Source: an uncultured Sphingomonas sp.
GTDB taxonomy: Bacteria; Pseudomonadota; Alphaproteobacteria; Sphingomonadales; Sphingomonadaceae
DNA: 38,027 bases
Direction of reading: 5' to 3'
NCBI GenBank assembly: GCA_913776045.1
Contig: CAJYOI010000035.1
Span: 1 to 38,027, forward strand
In this document: in pieces, positions 1 to 8,311 of the stretch
How the letters are laid out: every line of letters starts with the position of its first letter
Position numbering within the stretch: position 1 is the stretch's first letter
Notes under the pieces: model-generated
Databases searched by the model: none
Told to the model about the DNA's origin: nothing
What the model saw: only the letters and a program-made list of their open reading frames with translations
Position numbers and translations under genes: made by a program

Positions 1-848
1 CGCGCGTCGATCGCGAAGCCCAGCCGCGTGTTGGCATCGACCGTGTCGAACCCCTGGTCCTGCAGCGCATAGGCACGCAGCTTGTTCACCAGGCCGATCC
101 CGCGTCCTTCCTGCCGCAGGTAGAGCAGGATGCCCCAGCCGCCGCCGGCAATCCGCGCCAGCGCCTCGTTCAGCTGCGGCCCGCAATCGCATTTCAGGCT
201 GCCGAGCACGTCGCCGGTCAGGCATTCACTGTGGAGCCGCACCAGCGGGGGCGTGCCGTCGGGGCGACCGAGGATCAACGCGACATGCTCGCCCGCGGCT
301 TCGGGCGTACGGAACGCGACGATCTCGGCATCCTCGATCGCCGCCACCGGCAGGCGCGCGCGCGTGGCGATGGAGAGGCGAGTTGCATCCTCGTGCGCGG
401 CGATGTCGTCGCGGGTGATCGCCACATCGCCGATGGCATCCTCGCGCACGAAAAACGCCGGCAGTACCCCGGCGACGCGCGCGAGCAGCAGGGCGGCCGC
501 GGCGTCCTCGGCATGGGGCACGGCGATCGCGCGGAAGGGCCCCTTCATCGGCGTCGCCAGATCGCGTTGCGGGTCGGCGAGTGCGGTCGCGGTCGCGAAA
601 TCGAGCCACGGGGCGCGGTCGACCAGCACCGGCGCGTCGGGAACGGCGGCATCACGCTGGTTAGCGAGCTTCAGCGTCGCCGCGCGCCCGGCCGACAGCA
701 GCACCGCCGCTTGTCCCTCGGGATCGAACGCCCCCAGCCGCACCGCATCCGCCGTCTCGATCGCGAGCAACGTCAGCGCGCCGACCGACACCGGCCAGCC
801 GCGCCGCAGCGCGTCGATCGCCCGGGCCGTCGCCTTCGCGTCGCTCAA
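1..848 (-). CDS. ribA: GTP cyclohydrolase II (RibA) with long N-terminal extension; C-terminus beyond left edge
   Basis: Catalyses the first step of riboflavin synthesis, opening GTP to 2,5-diamino-6-ribosylamino-pyrimidinone phosphate, in the cytoplasm. The open frame runs from a TTG at 848 to the left edge, 282 residues seen. Residues about 203-280 carry the family core: Cys209, Cys220 and Cys222 in the C-x10-C-x-C zinc pattern ([15 protein letters not shown] follows Cys209), then [14 protein letters not shown] and [11 protein letters not shown]. About 185 residues precede this core, against very few in the 196-residue E. coli enzyme; this extension has no recognisable catalytic motif to my eye and could be a degenerate partner domain. 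The TTG start overlaps the xth stop (TTGA), so coupling to xth is likely. The TTG is chosen because no ATG or GTG fits the same position. The C-terminal residues are outside the window. Confidence 0.93.
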   Translation of the reverse strand, partial: MSDAKATARAIDALRRGWPVSVGALTLLAIETADAVRLGAFDPEGQAAVLLSAGRAATLKLANQRDAAVPDAPVLVDRAPWLDFATATALADPQRDLATPMKGPFRAIAVPHAEDAAAALLLARVAGVLPAFFVREDAIGDVAITRDDIAAHEDATRLSIATRARLPVAAIEDAEIVAFRTPEAAGEHVALILGRPDGTPPLVRLHSECLTGDVLGSLKCDCGPQLNEALARIAGGGWGILLYLRQEGRGIGLVNKLRAYALQDQGFDTVDANTRLGFAIDA

Positions 849-1633
849 AGGTCGAACTCGGTGACGATGGGGACGTGGTCGGAGGGTTTGAGCCAGCTGC
901 GGCACGGCTCGCACACACGGTGCGACACCGCCCTCTCGGCGACCGCGGGGCTCGCCCACATATGGTCGAGCCGCCGCCCACGGTCGGACGCCGCCCAGTC
1001 CTTCGCGCGGTAGCTCCACCAGGTGTGGAGGCGGGCGGGCGCCGGATGGAACTTGCGGCCCAGGTCGATCCAGCCGTGCGCCTGTTGCAACCGGTCGAGT
1101 GCCTCGACTTCGATGGGCGTATGGCTGACCACGTCGAGCAGCGCCTTGTGGTTCCACACGTCTTCGGGGAGAGGCGCGATGTTGAAGTCGCCGGTCAGCA
1201 CTGTCGGCACGTCCAGCGTCTCCGACCAGCGCGTCATCCGCTCGACGAAATCGAGCTTCTGGCCAAATTTCGGATTGACCTCGCGGTCGGGCACGTCGCC
1301 GCCGGCGGGGACGTAGACATTCTCGAGCCGCAGGCCGTTCGGCAGCCGCACCCCGACATGCCGCGCCTCGCCATTCGCCTGCCAGTCGAGCCGGTCGTCC
1401 TCGACCAGCGGCACGCGGCTGACGATCGCGACGCCATGGTGCATCCGCTGGCCGTGGATGATGACGTGGTCATAGCCGAGCGCACGGAACGCGCCGGCGG
1501 GGAAGTCCGCATCGATGACCTTGGTTTCCTGCAGGCACAGGATATCGGGGGACTCTTCAGTGAGGAATTGCTCGACGATGCCGATGCGGAAGCGGACGGA
1601 GTTGATGTTCCAGGACGCGATGCTGAGGGTCAT
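845..1633 (-). CDS. xth: Exodeoxyribonuclease III (Xth)
   Basis: AP endonuclease and 3'-5' exonuclease of base excision repair, 262 residues, the normal family length (about 260-270). The exonuclease-endonuclease-phosphatase fold is clear. It opens with [11 protein letters not shown] (Asn9), then LQETK with metal-binding Glu36, TGDFNIAP with Asp149 and Asn151, and a terminal SDHVPIV with Asp252 and catalytic His253. The ATG at 1633 gives the full N-terminal motif. It is followed by ribA with a TTGA overlap, so the two are probably co-transcribed. About 300 bp with hairpins separates it from lolA upstream. Confidence 0.97.
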   Translation of the reverse strand: MTLSIASWNINSVRFRIGIVEQFLTEESPDILCLQETKVIDADFPAGAFRALGYDHVIIHGQRMHHGVAIVSRVPLVEDDRLDWQANGEARHVGVRLPNGLRLENVYVPAGGDVPDREVNPKFGQKLDFVERMTRWSETLDVPTVLTGDFNIAPLPEDVWNHKALLDVVSHTPIEVEALDRLQQAHGWIDLGRKFHPAPARLHTWWSYRAKDWAASDRGRRLDHMWASPAVAERAVSHRVCEPCRSWLKPSDHVPIVTEFDL

Positions 1634-1719
1634 GCGCGCGAGATGTAGGCGATGGCCGCGGGTCGGGGAAGGGTCGTCCGTCTGGCAGGGTTCGCGCCGC
1701 GGCGTAGCCGCGCCGGCCG

Positions 1720-1784
1720 GGCCATTTCATTTCTGCGAAGCGGAAATGAAATGGCCCTCGCTCCGGGGGCATGGAGCGAGGGCC
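1720..1784. repeat. Two overlapping, mutually exclusive hairpins in the lolA-xth gap
   Basis: The 299-bp stretch 1634-1932 contains no convincing gene. It does hold two perfect inverted repeats that share the same GGCC. The first has 14-bp arms, 1720-1733 and 1743-1756 (GGCCATTTCATTTC and its complement), with a 9-nt loop. The second has 12-bp arms, 1753-1764 and 1773-1784 (GGCCCTCGCTCC and its complement), with an 8-nt loop. Only one can form at a time. They lie downstream of lolA and upstream of xth on the same strand, so they may be the lolA terminator or a REP-like palindrome. There is no long U tract, only an ATTTCATTT stretch. Confidence 0.6.
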
Positions 1785-1932
1785 GACCTGTCGTTCGTCA
1801 CGCAGGCTGGAGGGGGGGCCGGATGGGTCCGGGCAACAGGGGGAATCCCGAACAGGAAAGCCCCCGCCTCCGCACGCAAATGAATAGCCCGATTATCCTG
1901 TCGCTCAGATGAACACATTCGTTCATTTTGGC

Positions 1933-2544
1933 TCAGTTCCGCACCGAACCCCTCTTCGGATCGCGCCATTTGAACGCTTGGTCGCTGACCGGCACGCCGA
2001 ACTGCTGATTCGACAGACGAATCGAGGTGCGGTTGCCCTGGCTGTCGAGTGCGACCCAGCCCTGGAGCATCAACCCGCCCGGCGCGGAGGCCTGCTTGGC
2101 GAAGACCAGCGTGATCCGTCCGAACTCTGGCCGCTTGGGATCGCGCGCCTCGATGCTGACAACGTTCGGGTTGGCGCTCGGCTGAAGACTCGCAAACTTC
2201 GAGATGTCCTTGGTCGGGTCGAGCAGCACGCCCAACGGCGAGTTGCCGACCGGCCAGCGCGATTTCTGGCCCACCGAATAGTCGAGGAACCACAGGTCCT
2301 TGCCATCGCCGACGATCAGGATCGGCACGGACTTCTCATACTGGAAGCGGACCTTGCCCGGCTTCTTGAGCGTCAGCGTACCGGTCAGCACCTTCCCGGC
2401 GCGATCGGTCTGGGTGAAGTTGGCGGTCATCGTCGACACGGCCTGCAGATGTCGCTGCACCTGTGCGATCTCGGGCGCGGTCTGGGCGACGGCAGGCGCG
2501 GCGATGGCGACCACCGCTGCGGTCAGGTAAACGGGCTTGAACAT
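1933..2544 (-). CDS. lolA: Outer-membrane lipoprotein carrier protein LolA
   Basis: Periplasmic chaperone that takes lipoproteins from the LolCDE transporter to the outer membrane; 203 residues, usual for the family. It starts with a signal peptide (MFKPVYLTAAVVAIAAPAVA, cleavage probably after AVA/Q). The mature part has the LolA pattern of alternating strands: MTANFTQTDRAGKVLTGTL, GKVRFQYEK, ILIVGDGKDLWFLDY, and a C-terminal LVDSQGN-like turn seen as ALDSQGNRTSIRL. The frame stays open upstream, but the ATG at 2544 is preferred because AGAAGGA lies 8 bases before it and it begins the signal peptide. It follows ftsK by 59 bp and probably shares its transcript. Confidence 0.93.
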   Translation of the reverse strand: MFKPVYLTAAVVAIAAPAVAQTAPEIAQVQRHLQAVSTMTANFTQTDRAGKVLTGTLTLKKPGKVRFQYEKSVPILIVGDGKDLWFLDYSVGQKSRWPVGNSPLGVLLDPTKDISKFASLQPSANPNVVSIEARDPKRPEFGRITLVFAKQASAPGGLMLQGWVALDSQGNRTSIRLSNQQFGVPVSDQAFKWRDPKRGSVRN

Positions 2545-2603
2545 GGACGTCCTTCTGAAAGCGGGGCGTTGAACGCGGCGTGAACCCCGCCGTTCCGTGG
2601 GCC

Positions 2604-4949
2604 TCACCCCAGCGGCCGCCCGTCCTCGTCCATCAGCACTTCGCGGCGGCCGACGTGGTCGGGCTTGCCTACCAGGCCGTCCTTTTCCATCCGCTCGATC
2701 AGGCGCGCGGCGCTGTTGTAGCCGACGCGGAGCTGGCGCTGGAGCCAGCTGGTCGACGCCTTCTGGCTCTGCGCGACGTGCTGGACGGCCTGGCGGTAGA
2801 GCGCGTTCTCGGGTGTGTCGTCGCCGATCGGCGCGCCGTCCAGCGCGAAGCCGCCCTCTTCGGGATCGTTGGTGACCGCGTCGATATATTCCGGCTCGCC
2901 CTGCGCGCGCCAGAAGTCGGCGACGGCCTGAACCTCATCGTCGCTGACGAAGGGGCCGTGGACGCGCGCGGTGCCGCGGCCGCCGGGCATGTAGAGCATG
3001 TCGCCCTTGCCCAGCAGCTGTTCGGCGCCCTGTTCGCCGAGAATCGTGCGCGAATCGATCTTCGACGTGACGTGGAAGCTGATGCGCGTCGGCAGGTTCG
3101 CCTTGATGACGCCGGTGATGACGTCGACCGATGGGCGCTGCGTCGCCATGATCAGGTGGATGCCCGCCGCGCGCGCCTTTTGCGCCAGGCGCTGGATCAG
3201 GAATTCGACTTCCTTGCCCGCGGTCATCATCAGGTCGGCGAGCTCGTCGACGATGATGACGATCTGCGGCAGCGGATTGAGGTCGAGCGTTTCCTCCTCA
3301 TACATCGGCTTGCCGTTGTCGTCGTAGCCGACATGGACCTTTCGGCCCAAAGTCTGCCCCTTGGCCTTCGCTGCGCGGACCTTGTCGTTGAAGCTGGCGA
3401 GAGAGCGGACGTTGACGCTCGCCATCATGCGATACCGGTCCTCCATCTGCTCGACCGCCCATTTCAGCGCGCGGACGGCCTTCGGCGGATCGGTGACGAC
3501 GTCGGCCAGCAGGTGGGGAATGCCCTTGTAGATGCTGAGTTCGAGCATCTTCGGGTCGATCATGATCATCCGGCACTGGTCCGGGGTCAGCCGGTAGAGC
3601 AGCGACAGGATCATGCTGTTGAGGCCGACCGACTTGCCCGAGCCGGTCGTACCGGCAACGAGCAGGTGGGGCATCGGTGCCAGATCGGCGACGACCGGAT
3701 CGCCGGCGATGTTCTTGCCCAGCACCAGCGGCAGGCCCTGCGCGGCGTCGAACGCGTCGCTGCCGATCAGCTCCTGCAGCGCGACCGCCTCACGCCGGGC
3801 GTTGGGCAGCTCGATGCCGATGACCGTCCGGCCCGGGATGGTCGCGACACGCGCCGAGATGGCCGACATGTTGCGCGCGATGTCATCGGCCAGCGCGATG
3901 ACGCGGGTCGCCTTGATGCCGGGTTCGGGCTCGAGTTCGTACATCGTCACGACCGGGCCCGGACGCACTTCGACCACCGCGCCCTTGACCTTGAAGTCGT
4001 CGAGCACGCTTTCGAGCAGGCGGGCGTTGCGCTCCAGCGCGGCCTTGTCGATCGTCGGGTTGGCGTTGGGTGGCGGGGGCTTCAGCAGGTCCAGCGGCGG
4101 CAGCGTATAATTGTCGCGCAGGTCCAGGTTCTGCTGGCGCGCTTCCTTCTTGGCGGCGGGCGCCGGCGCGACCTGGCGATCGGCGATCAACGGGCCCGGG
4201 CGATCGATCGGCACCGCAACCTTGCGCGGGGCGGGGCCGGTCGCGGCCGGGGCGGGCGCGTCGGCATTCTCCTCGTCATCGACGTCGAACACGTCGTCGG
4301 CGTCGATCTCGTCCGCCGCGCCACGCGCGCGGGCGAAGGCCGGGCGACGCAGCCGCGGCAAGGGCAGCCGCGCTTCGGGCAGGTCGAGATTGACGCCGCG
4401 TGTCCACACGAACACCCCGATCAGCCCGATCGCCACGCCAGTGATCCGCATCGCCCAAATTTCGATGCCCGCGTTGCCGATCAGCGCGATGCACCAGCGA
4501 AACGCATCGGCCACCGTCAGCCCGACGATGCCGCCCCAGCCGCCGGGCAGGGTCATCACCGCCTCCGACGACAGAAAGGCAAAGGCGCTCGCCATCAGCG
4601 CCACGCCGATCAGCGTCGTGCGCAGCATCCGCCCCCAGCGCCCCAGCGGCACGTCGCGCCACAGGCGGGAGGCAAAGACGAGCCCGAGCGGCAGGACGAA
4701 CGCGACGGCGGGCCCGAGCAGGACGAACAGCGCATCGGCGGCATAGGCGCCCGGCACGCCCAGCAGGTTGCGCACCGGGCCGCCGGCCGCGGTGTTCATC
4801 GACGGATCGCCCGAATGATAGCTCGCCAGCGCAAGCCCCAGCGCGATCGTGCCGAGCAGCAGCAGCACCGCCGTCAGCATCGCCCCCGACCGCCGCGCAC
4901 CGGCCTTCACCGTGTCCCGCCAAAGATACGGCGCAGCCCGGCTCGCCAT
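2604..4949 (-). CDS. ftsK: DNA translocase FtsK
   Basis: Septum-anchored ATPase that pumps DNA at division and helps chromosome-dimer resolution near the terminus. It has 781 residues, close to other alphaproteobacterial FtsK proteins. Residues about 22-185 form four membrane segments. A Pro/Ala/acidic linker (about 190-290) is short compared with E. coli FtsK. The motor follows with Walker A GTTGSGKS at 433-440, LTPDQCRMIMIDPKMLELS, and Walker B IVIIVDELADLM near 560. The end (about 715-775, STSWLQRQLRVGYNSAARLI) is the winged-helix gamma domain that reads KOPS sequences. It is divergent from the gene at 5061, with 111 bp between, so both promoters must lie there. lolA follows directly. Confidence 0.97.
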   Translation of the reverse strand: MASRAAPYLWRDTVKAGARRSGAMLTAVLLLLGTIALGLALASYHSGDPSMNTAAGGPVRNLLGVPGAYAADALFVLLGPAVAFVLPLGLVFASRLWRDVPLGRWGRMLRTTLIGVALMASAFAFLSSEAVMTLPGGWGGIVGLTVADAFRWCIALIGNAGIEIWAMRITGVAIGLIGVFVWTRGVNLDLPEARLPLPRLRRPAFARARGAADEIDADDVFDVDDEENADAPAPAATGPAPRKVAVPIDRPGPLIADRQVAPAPAAKKEARQQNLDLRDNYTLPPLDLLKPPPPNANPTIDKAALERNARLLESVLDDFKVKGAVVEVRPGPVVTMYELEPEPGIKATRVIALADDIARNMSAISARVATIPGRTVIGIELPNARREAVALQELIGSDAFDAAQGLPLVLGKNIAGDPVVADLAPMPHLLVAGTTGSGKSVGLNSMILSLLYRLTPDQCRMIMIDPKMLELSIYKGIPHLLADVVTDPPKAVRALKWAVEQMEDRYRMMASVNVRSLASFNDKVRAAKAKGQTLGRKVHVGYDDNGKPMYEEETLDLNPLPQIVIIVDELADLMMTAGKEVEFLIQRLAQKARAAGIHLIMATQRPSVDVITGVIKANLPTRISFHVTSKIDSRTILGEQGAEQLLGKGDMLYMPGGRGTARVHGPFVSDDEVQAVADFWRAQGEPEYIDAVTNDPEEGGFALDGAPIGDDTPENALYRQAVQHVAQSQKASTSWLQRQLRVGYNSAARLIERMEKDGLVGKPDHVGRREVLMDEDGRPLG

Positions 4950-5060
4950 GATTCACAACCCCCAGAATATGCAGGCGCCCATTGTCCGCCCGCGCGGAGT
5001 CGACGTCAAGGCGGCGGCGCAGGCTTGCCGCCGTGCGAACCGCGATGCAGGTTAAGCGCC

Positions 5061-5636
5061 ATGCTGACCGCCATCGCCCTGCTGCTCGCGCAGACCGCCC
5101 CTGCCGATTGTTCCTACGATCGCGCTGCCATGCTGACGCTCGATCTGCGTGGATTCGACCAGGACACCGGCGGCTGGCGCAATCTGTCGATGCGCGGGTG
5201 CGAAGCGCAAGCCGCCGACCTGATCCGCGACTATCGCACCGCAAACGCGGTGCCACCAGACCGGATCGGCCTGCTGTATTGGCACGAAGGCCAGTTGCGG
5301 GCGAATCTGGGTGAGACCGCTGCGGCGATCGCCCTGTTCGAAAAGGCATACAAGACCCCCGAGCAGGACCGCGGCTTCGGCTGGAACCTGTATGTCGATG
5401 GCAGCATCGCCTTCCTGCGCCGCGATCGGGCTGCGCTCGACACGGCACGGGATGCGCTCGCCGTGGTGCCGCGCCCGACCGGGCTCGACCTGCGCGGACC
5501 GGACGGGAAGCCGATCGCGATTCGCTGGCCGATGAACCTCAACGTTCTCGACGGTTTCCAGCGCTGCTGGGACCAGCCGTACAAGACCGCTTATGTCTGC
5601 CCGCCCACTGTTGGCACGACGCCCGCGGCCCGGTAG
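5061..5636 (+). CDS. Uncharacterised exported protein with TPR-like helices
   Basis: A 191-residue protein I cannot name. The first 14 residues (MLTAIALLLAQTAP) look like a short signal peptide or anchor. The mature part has Cys near residue 18, Cys about 50, and Cys pairs near the C-terminus (QRCWDQPYKTAYVCPP). This would suit disulphides in the periplasm. The middle (IGLLYWHEGQLRANLGETAA, then ALFEKAYKTPEQ) has the spacing of one or two TPR helical hairpins. It is divergent from ftsK and ends 10 bp before the ubiquinone hydroxylase gene, so it may be co-transcribed with that gene. ATG 5061 is chosen because a stop in the region just upstream (TTAAGC) leaves little room and it starts the hydrophobic segment. 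Confidence 0.75.
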   Translation: MLTAIALLLAQTAPADCSYDRAAMLTLDLRGFDQDTGGWRNLSMRGCEAQAADLIRDYRTANAVPPDRIGLLYWHEGQLRANLGETAAAIALFEKAYKTPEQDRGFGWNLYVDGSIAFLRRDRAALDTARDALAVVPRPTGLDLRGPDGKPIAIRWPMNLNVLDGFQRCWDQPYKTAYVCPPTVGTTPAAR

Positions 5637-5646
5637 GGCTGTCGCC

Positions 5647-6864
5647 ATGAACCGCGCAGACGTCCTTATTCTTGGCGGCGGGCTGGTCGGCAGCGCGCTG
5701 GGTGTCGCGCTTTCGGCGCATGGCCTGACCAGCATCATCGTCGACATTGCCGACAAGGATACCATCCTGGCCGCCGGCTTCGACGGGCGGGCCTCCGCCA
5801 TTGCCAGCGCGCCGTACCGGATGCTGTCGGCGATCGGGGTGATCGATCGGCTGGCCGGGGTCGGCTGCCCGATCGAGGGCATCCGGGTCAGCGACGGGCT
5901 GGAGCCGGGGGCGCTCGATTTCGCGCCCGACGAGCCGGGCGATGCGCTGGGCACGATGTTCGAGAATCGCCACCTGCGCCGCGCGTTGGTGGAGGCAGCC
6001 GAAGCCGCCGAACACGTCGACCTGCGCATGACCACGCGCGCGGTATCGATCGATCGCGGGCAGTTCGGTGTCACCGCGACGCTGAGCGACGGATCGACCG
6101 TCCACGCGCCCCTGCTGATCGCCGCGGAGGGTCGCAATTCGCCGACGCGGGAAGCAGCCGGCCTGCGGGTCGCGCGCTGGACCTACGACCACGCAGCCAT
6201 GGTGTCGTCGTTCCACCACGCCGAATCTCACGACAACATCGCCTACGAGATCTTCTACCCCAGCGGTCCCTTCGCGCTGCTGCCGCTGGTCGACGATGCG
6301 GACGGGCACCGATCGGCGATCGTCTGGTCGGTGCGCGCGAGCGATGCGCCGGGCATGCTGAAGCTCAGCGACCGCGCGTGGCTGCATGAGGCGGAGAAGC
6401 GGATGGGCGGTTTCCTGGGGCCGCTCAGCAAGCTCACGCGGCGACAGAGCTATCCGCTCGGCTTCCACCATGCGGCGAAGATCACGGGCGAACGACTGGC
6501 GCTGGTCGGCGACGCCGCGCACGGCATCCACCCGATCGCGGGCCAGGGCGTCAACGTCGGCTTCCGCGACGTCGCGACGCTGGTCGAGGTGCTGGTCGAG
6601 GGCAAGCGCATGGGGCTCGACCTGGGCGACGCGCAGTTGCTCGCGCGCTACGAACGCTGGCGCAGCCTCGACACCTTCATGGTGTCGGTCGCGACCGATG
6701 GGCTGACACGATTGTTCGGCGTGCCGGGAAAGACGGCCAGTGCGGTGCGACGATTCGGGCTGTCGGCGGTGCAGCGCGTGCCCGCGCTGAAGGACCGCTT
6801 CATGGCCGAAGCGCGCGGCGAAAGCGGGCAGGTGCCGAAATTGCTTTCCGGGCTGATGGTCTAA
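5647..6864 (+). CDS. UbiH/UbiF/COQ6-family FAD-dependent hydroxylase (ubiquinone synthesis)
   Basis: Flavoprotein mono-oxygenase expected to hydroxylate the aromatic ring of a polyprenylated ubiquinone precursor at the inner membrane. It has 405 residues, normal for the family. The FAD-binding Rossmann motif GGGLVGSALG is at about 10-19. A DGR motif at 46-48 (FDGRASAIA) is typical of UbiH/COQ6. The second FAD/ribityl motif LVGDAAHGIHPIAGQGVN is at about 284-301. The start ATG 5647 gives the Rossmann strand its proper N-terminus. Which ring position it acts on (C5, C6 or C1) cannot be told from sequence alone, because alphaproteobacteria often use fewer hydroxylases with broader regioselectivity. 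Confidence 0.9.
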   Translation: MNRADVLILGGGLVGSALGVALSAHGLTSIIVDIADKDTILAAGFDGRASAIASAPYRMLSAIGVIDRLAGVGCPIEGIRVSDGLEPGALDFAPDEPGDALGTMFENRHLRRALVEAAEAAEHVDLRMTTRAVSIDRGQFGVTATLSDGSTVHAPLLIAAEGRNSPTREAAGLRVARWTYDHAAMVSSFHHAESHDNIAYEIFYPSGPFALLPLVDDADGHRSAIVWSVRASDAPGMLKLSDRAWLHEAEKRMGGFLGPLSKLTRRQSYPLGFHHAAKITGERLALVGDAAHGIHPIAGQGVNVGFRDVATLVEVLVEGKRMGLDLGDAQLLARYERWRSLDTFMVSVATDGLTRLFGVPGKTASAVRRFGLSAVQRVPALKDRFMAEARGESGQVPKLLSGLMV

Positions 6865-6948
6865 ATAACCACCAAAGTCGCGCCATCTCAGTTTGGGCAA
6901 CGCGCTTATATTATGAAATTCTCCCGTCACTCGCAGGGGAGAGTCGAA

Positions 6949-7674
6949 ATGATCACGCGCCTAGTCGCAGCAAGCCTGCTGTTCGCCTCATCGACAATAT
7001 TAGCGCAAACCCTCGACGATAGGCCGTGGCTAGCCACGGATGCGACGATCGTCATCGACCCATATCAGGATAATCCCGTCGACATGGCCAAGGTCGCGAC
7101 CGACCCCAACGTCAAGGCCGTCATTCACCGGGCCGGCGTCGGACTGCGTGCAGATACGCGTTACATCGAGCGCGCCGCGGAGGCGAAGCGCCACGGCCTG
7201 CGTTATGGCCTATACCTGATGGGCGTGCCGGGTGATCCGATCGCGCAGGCGGACGCGCTGATCGCCGCTGGCGCTCGCGTGAATGCCAAATTTCTCGCGC
7301 TCGATATCGAAAATCTCGATCCGAAACGGTCGATGGCGATCCCCGACGCCGTCCGCTTCCTCGATCATGTCCGCGCGAAGACCGGACGAAGCGCGGCCCT
7401 GTACGTGAACTTCTCCGTCTACAAGCATATCTCGCAGCGCTATCCGACGTCGGCGGCCTTGAAGGCCGCGCCGTTGTGGATTGCGCGCTTCTGAGACCGG
7501 CACGGCATGAACGACGCCACGCTTTGGCCGACGTACACGTTGTGGCAGTTTTCCAGCGAACTGAACTGTACGTCGTCCGGCCCATGTCCGTACCGCGTTC
7601 CGGGCACCAGGTCGGACATCGACGTCAACGTCTTTCGGGGCGGTGAAGCTCGGTTGAAAGCCTTGTTCGACTAG
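6949..7674 (+). pseudogene. GH25-type lysozyme-like exported protein interrupted by one in-frame TGA
   Basis: Reading from the ATG at 6949 (AGGGGAG about 8 bases upstream) gives a signal peptide (MITRLVAASLLFASSTILAQ). It is followed by a glycoside hydrolase 25 fold: TIVIDPYQDN near 33-42, VIHRAGVG near 58-65, and LALDIENLD with Asp119 and Glu121 as the likely catalytic acids. The frame meets TGA at 7492-7494 (codon 182), just after LWIARF. It then continues in the same frame for 59 more codons to TAG at 7672. That part encodes the family's normal end: YTLWQFSS and PGTRSDIDVNVF. So this is a single nonsense change, with no frameshift. Either the gene is inactive, the shorter protein is made, or the TGA is sometimes read through. 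It meets the next gene convergently with a 4-bp gap. Confidence 0.85.
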
Positions 7675-7678
7675 GGGC

Positions 7679-8311
7679 CTATTGCAGCGTTCCCGAATCC
7701 TCGTCGTGATGGCCGAAGAAGGTCATCAGCTGGACGATCAGCTCCGCCCGCTCCGACAGCGTCGTCGCCTCGAGCAGCGCCTGTTTCGATGCCGGGTCGA
7801 ACGGTGCGATCTGGGCGATGCCGTTGACCAGCGATTCGTCGTCGAGTCGCGCGACGCCTTCCCAATCGACCGCATAGCCGTGGATGTCGGCGAACTTGCG
7901 CGATTCGGCCTCTAGCGCGGCGCGTTCGCCCAGGTTGAGGATCTCGCCCGACGCGGTTGGCAGCAGCACCGCTTCGACCTGGCGGAAGCTGGTCGTCACA
8001 TCGAGTTCGCGGACGATGCGGAACCGCGCCAGCCCTTCGAGCACGATATTGTAGCGGCCGTCGTCCATCGCCTCGACATCGGCGATCTTGCCGACGCAGC
8101 CGATGTCGAACAGCGGCGGCGGGCCTTTGGGATCCTGTGCGGGCCCGCGCGGCTGGATCATACCGATCCGTCGGTCGCGCGCCAGCGCATCGCCGACCAT
8201 CGCCCGATAACGCGGCTCGAAGATGTGAAGCGGCAGGTGCATCCGCGGGAACAGGATCGCACCCGGCAGCGGGAATACCGACAGGCGCGTCGAGGCGGGG
8301 GCGTCGCTCAC
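7679..8311 (-). CDS. Lon N-terminal-domain (LON substrate-binding) protein
   Basis: A 210-residue protein made only of the Lon-protease N-terminal domain, without the AAA+ or protease parts. Key stretches are LSVFPLPGAILFPRMHLPLH, IFEPRYRAMV, IGCVGKIADVEAMDDGRYNI and LEGLARFRIVREL. Such stand-alone domains are widespread in proteobacteria and their function is not firmly known. The GTG at 8311 overlaps the stop of the thioredoxin gene (GTGA), so it is the likely start; an ATG at 8356 would give 15 more residues inside the upstream gene. The two are probably one operon, which suggests a protein quality-control link. Confidence 0.88.
   Translation of the reverse strand: MSDAPASTRLSVFPLPGAILFPRMHLPLHIFEPRYRAMVGDALARDRRIGMIQPRGPAQDPKGPPPLFDIGCVGKIADVEAMDDGRYNIVLEGLARFRIVRELDVTTSFRQVEAVLLPTASGEILNLGERAALEAESRKFADIHGYAVDWEGVARLDDESLVNGIAQIAPFDPASKQALLEATTLSERAELIVQLMTFFGHHDEDSGTLQ

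Noticed and set aside
1905-1930. Short inverted repeat ATGAAC/GTTCAT just after the lolA stop
   Set aside because: Six-base arms and no U tract; too weak to call, and not a GTTC-N7-GTTC LexA box because the halves are inverted rather than direct.
2580-5060. Long plus-strand open frame opposite ftsK
   Set aside because: A shadow of ftsK caused by high G+C; the translation is Arg/Asp/Ala-rich with no domain, while the minus strand shows every FtsK motif.
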